Origin: Excoecaria cochinchinensis | Lineage: Eukaryota; Streptophyta; Magnoliopsida; Malpighiales; Euphorbiaceae | Direction of reading: 5' to 3' | DNA length: 64,000 bases | Assembly (NCBI GenBank): GCA_947683425.1 | Contig: CANTUQ010000073.1 | Span: forward strand, 9,816,001 to 9,880,000 | In this document: positions 1 to 12,000 of the stretch, one piece after another | Position numbering within the stretch: the first letter of the stretch is position 1 | Layout: every line of letters starts with the position of its first letter | Notes under the pieces: model-generated | Database searches by the model: none | What the model was told of the DNA's origin: nothing | What the model saw: the letters and a program-made list of their open reading frames with translations, nothing else | Position numbers and translations under genes: made by a program

Positions 1-3000
1 GAGGGCCAGCATTTTGAGCCTTTTACAGATCTTTCTCCCCTTGGTGACATGGTAGATGGCCACAATTTTTTTTATGATGCTATGTTTTTTCTACTCAGAG
101 AACATCTTTCTTAAAGTTTCTTGGTCTTCTTGGTGTTCAGGATGGATCACTTGATCTTTATGCTTATGATGCTGATGGCAATTGCATGAGGCTATTTATC
201 TCCTCAAAACCTTGTCCCTTCCAGTCTGTCCCTACCAAGGTAGCAGTGGAATTAGGAGAATTTTAGAATTTTCCAAGTTTTAAGTTATTTAAGGCATTTT
301 TCTTTTTCTAGGTAATTTCAGTGCGACCATTCATGACCTTCACAAACAGACTTGGTCAAGATTTATGTATCAAGTTAAGCAGTGATGATGAACCAAAGGT
401 TCTCCGTGCATTTGATTCAAGAGTCTCCTTTGTATATCGGAAAACAGGTGGAAGTGATAAACTTCAGGTCAGTGGACTGAATGAATCTGAAAATTTGTCA
501 ACCATGTTTGTTTATCATCCTTCCTGGGTATAGTTGCCCTGTGAATGCTGAACATGCCAATGTTGTTTTCCCTACTATTTATTGAGGAACTTTACGTGTT
601 AACTCTGGTTATTTCTGGAGCTTGGTAAGTTCTATGATTACTTGGCGTCTAAAATTGAATCTCCATACAATGATTTTAACATTTCAGAAATTAGTGGCCA
701 AGATAGAGATTGCACAGCACTGTCTGCTGATGTGATATCATTATGTTGACTGATATGATTTACTGCCATAGTTGTGTGATTATGGAATTATGTAACGATC
801 TTATGATGACTTTTCTGACTAGGCAGTGACTGTAGCCTAGTTGTTTCCCAGTTAGGGCTCAAGTGACGTGTATAAATACCATATATCATGTCTCTGCTTT
901 TACAAGTGAGAAGTAGCAGAAATACTTTTCTCTCAAAAATCTTCACATCAAGATCAGGGTACTGGTTGGAATACTTTATACCATTTGCAATAACAAACAA
1001 ATACATAAGATTAAAAAAAGCGAGTAACTGTTTGCAGAGACAAAATTCAAGATTTGCTGATATCATTCATTCTGAAAGCTCATAACCTGAAGTCATAATT
1101 CATAAAAAGACAAAATATGAAAAATAAAGAATTGATACAGTAACCTAAATTAGAAAGAGAAAAGAAGAAAAGAACACTCAGATGACGGGACATGTTTAGT
1201 CTTGCATTCCTCCCAAAAAAAAGTTCCATGAAATTAAAGATACATACTTGGAAACAAATTACTGATGTGCACAAAAGTGTCATTCTTTGTCTTCTCTCTA
1301 CACATGTAACAATTTTCTGCTTTCAAATTTCTTAGGTTCGGTTAGAAGATACAGAATGGTCATACCCTGTTCATATTATGAAAGAGGACACTTTCCATCT
1401 AGTTGTGAGGAGAGCAAATGGTGCTCGGCAAACTTTGAGGACAGAAATACGGGGCTTTGAGGAAGGATCACGTTTTATAGTTGTATTCCGCCTTGGGTCA
1501 ACTGATGGTCCAATCAGGTACTCATGTTGCATGTCCATAAATACTATTATGTGTTTAATATTTGGGAAGTTGATTATGGTGTCAATTCTTTTTAAACAGG
1601 ATTGAGAACAGAGCAATTAATAAGACCATAAGCATTCGCCAGACAGGATTTGGTGACAACTCCTGGATTATGTTGGAACCTCTTTCGACAACAAACTTCT
1701 CTTGGGAAGATCCATATGGCCAAAAGTTCATTGATGCCAAGGTTAATTGTGATGGTAGAGTTGGTGTCTATAAATTTGATTTGGAAAGGACTGGCATGTC
1801 TTCTATAGAGAATGCTGAAACAGGGTTGCAGTTCCATGTTATTGATTTGGGAGATATTAAGGTTGGTAGGTTTACGGATAATATGGGTTCAACATCAGAT
1901 GGAGAAAGCAAAGGTTTTACATCTGCTGGCTACTGGAGCAATCCTCACAGGTGGAGTGAAACGCAGAATGAGATGACACCTTTAGAGCTTATAGTTGAAC
2001 TGGGAGTAGTCGGGGTTTCTGTTGCGGATCATCGGCCAAAAGAGCTTTCTTACTTGTATTTGGAAAGGGTCTTTCTATCATACTCAACTGGCTATGATGG
2101 TGGGACAACAAGCAGGTACAGCTCTTTCACATGTACTGTTTTTTTATTAGTTCTGCTCATGCCCTAGCTTTTAGATATGGCTGATCTCTGGCTAGGCAAT
2201 TGATTTGTAATGGAAATATGGATTCCGACGTTATACAAATCACAGCCCAATTTGTGGAGCACTGACATGCCTTGAGTAAGGACTACGAATTGTTGGAAAC
2301 TTCCAGTCCATAATCCAACATGTCTTATGCACATCAACAGTTTCCAGTACACAGTGAAAAAGAAATATCCATGACATGTAGTCCAATAGACATTGGACAC
2401 TTTATATGTTTTCTTGTGTACTTTTGTGCATAACAATGAAATAAAGAAAATATGTTGTTTTTCTCTTAAAACAATTGAATAATGAAGCTTGAATAAAGTG
2501 AGTAGTTGTATAATTCTTAGAAAACACTGAAACATAAATCTTGCTGGAGCTCTCTTAGTTATCTAGTACTCTTTCATCCCACTTTGATAGGCCCTATAGT
2601 TTGATCTCGGTCTGAGTTTGTTTTTTTATTTTGTCTATTATAGGCTAAAATCAGCTTTTATTCAACTAAACGGTGCCTATAACGGGCAAATCAGAGATGA
2701 GTTGGCCATGGTTAAGGGGGTAATTTGATCTAAAACTGAACTTTAAAGGGCCAATCATTTGGATCAAAACATATGTTACGGCCTCATATACTCTTTTACC
2801 CTTACTTCAAGGGCCAAATTGCAATTTAGCATTTTGCCTTTCAGAACCTATGAAGAAGAAGGTGGAAAGGGGCTAGTGAATGACATTTTTTCTTTCCTTT
2901 TGTTCTTTTAAGAACTTCCAATACCTTTTTTTTTTTCCTGCTGCCTTATTGTTGTCAAAATTCAATATAAGAAAGAAGGCATGAAGAAGAGAATGCAAAG

Positions 3001-6000
3001 AGTATGAATTAAGGTGGGATAGCTATGGATGCCCATATCGATCCGACACAAAAACCAAAGGGCTAATTCTTTCTCATAGATGGTGTTATCAAATGAATAT
3101 AAATAAATCATATTTGTATTGTAGGTTCTCTTGATTGATTGTGTAACAATATGATATTTGACAATATTGATAGTAAATATACTTGCCGACTCTTCTCATG
3201 TTGCCTTTATATAGAAAGTTTTACTAAATGTGTTTTTTCTTTCTTTTTTTTTTTTAATAATATCTTTTGTGGGAACTATTTTTATAGTGTGATGAAAACT
3301 TTTTAATTCGCATAGGCATAATAATGTCTAAATATAGTTTGAAAAGGATAAAAAATTGTTAATGGATTTTTTATGTGCCTGTTAATTAGTATGTCAATTA
3401 TGGTAGGACATTGTTTATTCTCAATAAATAGGGATGTTAGACTATCCATAGTCATTTTGTTATCTAATTTTTAATAATTTAAATAATGATAGTCATCCCA
3501 CATAAAAACCAAAGGGCTATAATACCCTGCCATAGTGTCGCTGTGATTGCAGCTTGGACTTTGCTTTCAGAGTCCAGTACTATCTGCTATATCTTCATGG
3601 TCACAGTATCTATTAATATAATTTGTTGATAGAATTGTATAAATATGTACCATCTTTATTGAAATTGAATGTAAATATAAAGTTCAGGAATTTAATGTTC
3701 TCTCGTGTTGTACCAGGTTCAAGCTCATACTGGGTTATTTGCAGCTTGACAATCAGCTTCCTTTAACCTTGATGCCAGTGCTATTGGCGCCTGAGCAGAC
3801 AAGTGATGTTCATAATCCAGTTTTTAAGATGACTATTACAAAACGCAATGAGAACAGTGATGGCATCCAAGTCTACCCATATATATATATACGGGTAATG
3901 CTTATTAGTAAAAAGCCTTGACATATATATTGTTTTGTACTTGGAAAAGCACATCAAATTGATGATGTCATGCCAATCTACTTCTATATTATAGGTGACT
4001 GATAAACTTTGGAGACTCAACATCCATGAACCGATTATCTGGGCATTGATTGATTTCTACAACAATCTCCGGCTTGATCATATACCTCAAAGTTCTAGTG
4101 TTATACAAGTTGATCCAGAGATAAATGTGGGGTAAGATTCTCACATTCTAATTCATATGTTGTTATCATTGATGTTGCATTTGTGAAGCGATTTGATTCT
4201 ATTGTATGGAATTGTTGATTGACCATTGCCAAGAAATGTCTAGGCTTATTACAGAACCTTGCGTTCCCGTTCATCTTGATTTGTTGTATCTTGTGAGGAT
4301 TTGGCCATTGGCTTTGCAAAAAGAAAACTTTTATGTGCTGCATTTTGTACCTTAAATATTGTTGAGAAATGCTCCTTTAATTGGCAAATTGAGTGGAAAA
4401 GAGTAAAGTAGATGGTTCTTCTTATACGTGCTTGATTCAGCTGACCTGTCTACTTCTCCTTGCTTATTAAGTTCTCATGCATACAAGTAACTAACTGTGC
4501 ATTTGTTCTTTGTATATGTAACAAAACACAAATGAAAAAAGGTTTTCTATATTTCTTCTCAAGAATTATATGATATATATACATGTATGATACTAACATC
4601 TATGGACACTAAATCAATTAGCCTAATCAGGAATATACTATACAAGGTAAGCTAATCAATTAAATATACATTCCTATTCTGTAACACTCCCTCCCAAGCT
4701 AGAGCATAGATATTAATCATGCACAGTTTGTTAAACAGATATTCCACTCGAGGTCCATTGAGTGCTTTGGTAAACAAATTACGTAATTTTTCTTCTGTCT
4801 TCACATATCCAGTTGAAATAACATTATCTTGGATCTTTTCACGAATAAAGTGGCAATCAGTTTCAATATGTTTAGTCTGTTCATGATATATTGGATTAGA
4901 CGCAATATGGAGAGCAGCCTGATTATTACACCACAATTTTGCTGGTGATGGAGGATTCAAACCAATCTTAGCTAACAAATAATAAATCCACAAAATCTCA
5001 CAAGTAGATTGTGACAGTTCTATATTCAGATTCTGCACTGAATCTGGATACCACAATTTGCTTCTTGCTTCTCCATGACACCAAATTTCCTCCAACAAAA
5101 ACACAGTAGCCTATAGTTGACCTTTTATCAATCTTAGAACCTGTCCAATCAGCATCAACAAAGCACTCAATGTGAGTATGCTCATGATCACTGTACAGTA
5201 TACCAAGTCCAGGAGCACCTTTCAAATAACATAAGATCTGTTCTAGGGCTTTCCAATGCTTGACTGTAGGAGTAGTTATAAATTGACTAACAACACTCAC
5301 TGCAAATGCAATATATGGACGAGTTACTGTTAGGCAATTCAGTTTTTCAACTAACCTCCTATATCTTTCTGGATCATCAAAAGGATCACTATCATTCTTT
5401 GTAAGTTGCACATTGAGAACCATAAGAGTACTGCATGGCTTAGCTCATAATTTTTTAATTTTTGCAAGCAAGTCAACAACGTACTTTCTTTGGGATAGCA
5501 GAATTCCGTTCTTGCTTTTATTTTCAAGAAATATTTCAGCTGGCTCAAGTCTTTAGTATGAAATCTACTATGCATGAAAGACTAAAGTGAAGAGATACCT
5601 ACAGAATCACTTCCTGTAATTACAATATCATCAACATAAACCACAAGAAGAATAATGCCAGCTTCTGATTATCTGTAGGAAACTGAATGATCAACCTGAC
5701 TCTTCTTTAGCTCAAACTCTTGAACAACCTCACTGAATTTGCCAAACCAAGCACGAGGACTTTGCTTCAATCCATACAGAGATTTCTTCAGATGGCAAAC
5801 TTTCCCATACTCCTCCTGAGCAACAAAATCAGGTGGTTGTTTCCATATATACTTCTTCCTAAAGATCACCATGAAGGAAAACATTTTTGATGTTTAATTG
5901 ATGTAAGGGCCAATGTTGGGAAGCTGCTAAAGATATGAATAAAAGAATAAAATCCAATTTGGCGACTGGGGAGAAAGTGTTAGAATAATCCACCTCATAG

Positions 6001-9000
6001 GTCTGAGCATACCCTTTAGCAACAAGTCGAGGTTTAAGTCGAGCCACAGAACCATCTGAATTAACTTTGATTGTAAAGACTCATTTGCAACCTACAGCCT
6101 TCTTCTCTTCTGGTAAATTCACCAAGTCCCAAGTGTGATTTTCTTCCAAAGCATTTATCTCTTCTCTCATTACATCACGCCAATCGGAATGAGACAAAGC
6201 TTCTTTAACAGTTTGAGGAAGGGAAACGAAGTCGAGAGAAGCAATAAGAGAACATATAGATGGAGATAGCTGATCATAAGAGACAAAATTACCAATAGGA
6301 TAGACACACTGGCATTTGCCTTTCCGTAGGGCAATGGGAAGGTCAAGATCATTTGGGACTGGATTGGATGATGAATCTGATTCAGGCATTGTATTGCAGG
6401 GTCCATGTTTCCTAGAATAGATCTGTACAATAGGTGGCTTTGCTGGAGCAAGAACGGAAGTAGGTGGAGCTGAATCACCTACAATGGCAGGATCACTTGG
6501 AGTAGGAAGACTAGAATCACTTAGAATAACGAAAACGGAATCATCTGCTGGCCTTGTAATAACATTGTAAACTAACCAATGATCGTCCTCCCTCTGACTT
6601 GTAGAATTAGATGATAGGTAGAAGGGTTTATTCTCCCAGAAAGTAACACCAATAGACACAAGATACCTGTTAAGTTTTGGACAATAGCATCTATACCCCT
6701 TTTGAGGACGAGAATACCCCAAGGAGACACATTTCAATGACTTTGGATTCAATTTAGTGATATGAGGTCAAACATCCCGAATAAAACAAGTGCTCCCGAA
6801 TATTCTTGGTTTTATAGGAAACAACGGCTTATATGGAAAAAGATTAGAGTAGGGAGTCTCAGTAGCGTGCACTAAAGAGGGCATGCGATTAATCAGAAAA
6901 CAAGCAGTAGACATAGCATCAGCCTAGAATTGTTTAGCAACTTTCATCTGAAATGAAAGAGCCCGTGTTGTCTCAAGCAAATATCTATTTTTCCTCTCAG
7001 CAACTCTATGTTGAGATGGTGTGTCAAGACATGAGAATTGATGAAGTATCCCATTTTGAGTTATGTATGTTTGAAAAGAATTTGAAAAGTATTCTTTGGC
7101 ACTATCACTCCTTAATGTGCGAACAGAAACATTAAATTGAGTTTTGATCTCAGCACAAAATGCTAAAAAATAAGCGAATAATTCATACCGACTTTTCGTA
7201 AAAAATACCCAAATCATACGGGAGTAAGCATTCTCAAATGTTACAAAATACTTGAACCCAGGTTTGGCCATCACAGAACACGGTCTCCAAACATTTGAAT
7301 GAACTAACTCAAATGCAGAATTAGCTCGTTTATTAATCCGAGGACTGAAAGAGCTACGATGGTGCTTGGCAAACTGACATGACTCGCAGTCAAAAGAAGA
7401 AACATTCAAAAATTGAGGACATAGTTTCTTCAGAGACGGCAAAAAAGTATGCCGCAACCTACAGTGTGCTTCAAAAAGAGATAAAACATTAAAACAAGCA
7501 ACGGGCCTTATAATCTTTCTATCAAGAATAAAAGGACCTTCTAAGACATAATCTTTACTAATAGTCTGTTTTGTTACAAGATCTTGAAAGTTACAATGAT
7601 TAGGGAAAAAAGAAATAGAGCAATTAAGATCACGTGTTAGTTTACTTACAGAAACCAAGTTAAAAGCAAGTTTCGGTATATTTAGAACTGATCCCATAGA
7701 AATTGACGAAGTTGGGTTAATTGTGCCAAACCCATTTACATGAGAAATCGATCCATCTGCCATTGTAACTGGAGAAGAAGATGCATGTGACTGAAAAGTA
7801 AAGAATACATTTCGGTTACTTGTCATATGATTTGTAGCATCAGAATTAATGACCTACTTAGATGAGGAAGATAAAAGACAAAAGACATGTATTTGGATTT
7901 CCTTCCCCCAGTAATAGTAGTGGTGGATGAAGCTTTCAAAGGATTCTGATACTGAGTGAATTTTGCATACTCTTCTGCAGAAATCATAATATAATTTCCA
8001 AAGGTACTGGTAGTAGCAATATTTGCTAATTTAGACTTCTGATTATGCAATTTTCCACAGAAATGTTTTATATGATCAGGTTTATGGCAATAATAGTATA
8101 GCATGTTCTTGTTCCAACTCATATTAAATAATACTAAACTGCAAGAGCAAATAACAAAGCCAAGCAAAAGCACTTTAGAAACACCCAATCTCTACTAATA
8201 AAACTTCAACCACAAAATAAATTCCACCAAAAAATCAAAACACGGATGCTAAAAGAACCTGGAACTGAGAAGCAGCAGGCCCGAAACAAAGAACACGGCA
8301 CGCTGATGCTCCTGCTCAAGTTGAAACTCCTGCCGCTGGAAGCTGCTAGAGATGATGAGGATGACTTGGATCTCTTCGGTAATTAGACAAGGAGGACAAG
8401 GAGAAGGCAGCTAACGGAGGAAATCCAAAATCGCAAGAGAACCAAGACAAACAGAGAAGAAACCTTTTGTAGATAGCCCCACGCGCATGAGAAACTTCCA
8501 GAAACTTCAAATGGCTCATGAGCCCCACATGCTAAGAATCCGGTCACTGTACTCCAGGGAATGGCCGATCGGGACCTCGTGCACCTCTCTCCTCCGGTGG
8601 TGAGACAAAATGGTCACCGTAAAATGTGACCCAAAAAGGACAGAATCTTCACCAGAAAACAAAGAACAAAATAGAAAACAGTTTCCCACAAGAGCCTAAG
8701 GCTCTGATACCATGGAACAAAACATAATTGGAAAAAGGTTTTCTGTATTTCTTCTCAAGAATTACATGATATATATACATGTATGGTACTAACATTTATG
8801 GAAACTAAATCAATTAGCCTAATTAGAAATATACTATACAAGGTAAGCTAATCAACCAAATATATATTCCTATTCTGTAACAGTATAGACTAATATTTTT
8901 TATTTTTTTTAATGATCTCTATTACATCAAGCTGAGATTGTAGCTTGATGTATTTTGATGATGCTATTCTGTTTGCACTGGTTATTTCACCTGGTTTTCA

Positions 9001-12000
9001 TTGAAACAGTGGGAGTACTAAGCTCCCAATGGTTGTATTATCTGTATACATTGAGCTACTTTCTTTCTTGCAAATTTCATGATGGAAAATTTAGTAGGGG
9101 GAGAATGCCACAGACATGTTTCCTTTTCAGGACATTGAAGAGAGTTTATCATTGTACTATTTGTTCCTTTTACAAATAGAAGCCATACTGCCTGTGGAGC
9201 TTTGACCTACAGTTAAAGAGATGCCTTTTGGATTTGATTTTACCGAGTAGTTTTCTTCTTATATTTTCAGATTAATAGATGTTTCAGAAATCAGGCTGAA
9301 GGTGTCCCTAGAGACAGCACCAGCGCAGAGACCTCATGGTGTTTTAGGTGTATGGAGTCCCATTCTGTCTGCTGTTGGAAATGCATTCAAGATTCAGGTC
9401 AGTTCAGTTCCTTGGAATGTCTGGGAGAAAATTTCAGTTCAATTACATAAATCTCAAGATTCTGGACCTATTTATATATGATTCGCCTTTTTATCATGTT
9501 GTATAATATCTTTTGATCAATAGGTACTAAAATTCCTAAAATGCAATGTTATCCTAAATTTTTTTGCTTGTGGGTGTGGCATTTGTGCTTTTTGAATGAA
9601 ATTATGTTAATTGATTGCTGATAGCCATTTACTTACATAGATCTTTTGGGTTTTTAATCAAACTAGTGGAATAATTGTTGGTGTTGCTTGATAATTGATG
9701 ATTGATTCAAATTGAGCAGCTATAGCTTTGAGCATTAAGCTACCCATAAGACGTTGGCTAAATAATCTGAGTTTAATGGCTACATTAGTGGGCCAATAAG
9801 AGAGTTAGTTAACCGCTACTACTTTGTATGAAATTCTCATGATGATTCGAGGTGACTTGGGCAACTTAGCTCAAGGAAGTTATACAGGAAGTTATATAGG
9901 AGGATCGGAACCAACTAAAGTTCTAGTCTACTAAAATTTCAGATGAATGGGTGTTCTATTTCATGAAGAATGTGATACTAATGATTGGAAGTGATGCCTC
10001 TAGCATGAAAAATATTCGATGCGAACTAACAGTGGCGGATGGATGGGCTATTTGCTGGGAATAAATTCACATGGGAATCCAGTGAAATCCATATCTTAAA
10101 ATACCCTTAACTTTCTCCATTTACGGACTCTGTAATTGTTGCATTTGGTATGACAGGTCTTTGCTTGCTTAATTTTCCTATCTGCCATTGTGTTGACCAA
10201 ATGATGGTTAAAAATCCTAAAGCTTCTATAATTTTTTGTTTATATCCTTAGGTTTCTCTTTTATGTTGGTAAATTTGGACACAGGTAATAACTGTGGTCC
10301 ATTAAGAGAGAATAAAACACGGTACATGGACTTTAAGTCCATGAGCAAGTTAGATTGACATTTATTTGCAACATTGATTGTACAAGCATTTTTTTTCTTA
10401 TTTATTTTAATAAAATTAACAAATTTTACTATTCTGGCCTATGATACTCGGACTCGTCATTTTGGCATGCCGTACCCATGTTGACATGACACAACATGGG
10501 ACACGACACAGGATATGTGTCCAACACTAATCCATGAAGTTGGACACGGCGGCTCCCATGGCATCGACACCAAAAGCCAGATTACAAGTCATTAGAGGAA
10601 TCAAAGAGGGACAAGGACATAAAACAGATGTACTTTTCCCACAGTTGGAAATTTCAATACACATCTTATTTCCTCTTCCCAACTCTTCTTCTGCATGGCT
10701 AATAAAAGTTGTGAAACAAATATAGTGCTTATTTACTGGTCATTTTGCTGATTTTAAATTTGAGAAAGTTCTACTTTCATACTAAAGGATGTCTTTAACT
10801 TGGAATCGTAACTTCTTTATTGTGTTTCAATTTTACTTTGCTGGGAAGAAATCTCTGCAATTCTACTCATTAGAAATTACTTCATTCAAACAATTGGGAA
10901 AAAAAAAATGATTTCCTACCATTCTTGAATTCCTTAAAAACTCTTGGATAGATTGCTTCAAGCTGGGTTCCATGTGATTGCCAATGTCTAATTCCTTCAG
11001 CTTTGACTGAACTTTGCTCTAGAGACCTTAGAGTGCTTGTTCTAACAATTGTGAAGTATTGCTTTTAAATGAGTTTTTGTTCTGACACATTGTTCTATCT
11101 GAAGTATAGAAACTATTCTGGATGTAGTGAGGAGCCCATCATAGGGTACCTTTTTCTTCCTCTGAATTACTGGCTTAAAATATGTCAGACATTACAACTC
11201 AAATGGTCTCTTATCTTTATGCTTGCTACGAGTTTTCATCTAAAATGATTGTAAACTGAAGGTTCTGGAGATAAGTTGTAACACTGTGGGATCTCTAATT
11301 TAGGTCCATATGCGGAGGGTTATGCACAGAGACAGGTTCATGCGAAAGAGTTCCATTGTTCCTGCCATTGGAAATCGCATTTGGAGAGATCTGATCCATA
11401 ATCCTTTGCATCTGTTATTTTCCATAGATGTGCTTGGTATGACAAGTTCAACATTGGCTTCTCTTAGTAAAGGATTTGCTGAACTTTCAACTGATGGACA
11501 GTTCCTGCAATTACGCTCGAAACAGGTAAATTTGTTAAATTGTTGGTGTTGTTTCTGCAAACTAAGTTATGAACAAATTTTGACACATGATCAGGTAGGA
11601 TCAAGGAGAATCACAGGGGTAGGCGATGGAATTATTCAAGGAACAGAAGCTCTGGCACAGGGTGTTGCTTTTGGTGTATCTGGCGTGCTGACAAAGCCAG
11701 TGGAAAGTGTCAGGCAAAATGGTCTCTTAGGACTTGCTCATGGGCTTGGGCGTGCATTCTTGGGGTTTATTGTACAACCAGTTAGTGGTGCATTAGACTT
11801 TTTCTCTCTTACAGTTGATGGAATCGGGGCAAGTTGTTCCAAATGCTTAGAGGGTCTCAATAATAAGACCACCTCTCAGAGAATTAGGAACCCTCGGGCA
11901 ATTTGTTCTGATTGTGTTCTCAGGGAGTATTCTGAGAAAGAAGCTGTAGGGCAGGTACACTGCTTTTTCTTACATATAAATTTGCTTTAGATTGTTTGAG

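Larger units (their letters stand above)
4517..8882 (-). mobile_element. Ty1/copia LTR retrotransposon, full-length but dead, antisense in VPS13 intron
   Basis: This 4366-bp element has 170-bp LTRs at both ends beginning TG and ending CA. It is flanked by the perfect 5-bp target duplication GTATA at 4512-4516 and 8883-8887. Read on the minus strand the order is 5' LTR (8882-8713), primer site, degenerate gag, protease/integrase, RT, RNase H, polypurine tract, 3' LTR (4686-4517). The integrase-before-RT order defines Ty1/copia. Several frameshifts and stops break the pol frame, and gag is largely unrecognisable, so it cannot move by itself. Confidence 0.93.
4132..9270 (+). other. VPS13 intron enlarged by a copia insertion
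   Basis: The intron runs from the donor after AATGTGGG (4131) to the acceptor ATATTTTCAG (9270). Positions 4517-8882 are an antisense Ty1/copia element. Without it and one target repeat the intron would be about 0.77 kb. The flanking exons stay in phase (two bases plus one), so a normal protein can still be made if the whole intron is removed. Confidence 0.85.

Noticed and set aside
2567..2600. MITE-like end TACTCTTTCATCCCACTTTG in a VPS13 intron
   Set aside because: No matching inverted end or TA duplication was found, so no element is called.
10534..10725. Small ORF in a VPS13 intron
   Set aside because: No family signature, no splice context; chance open frame.
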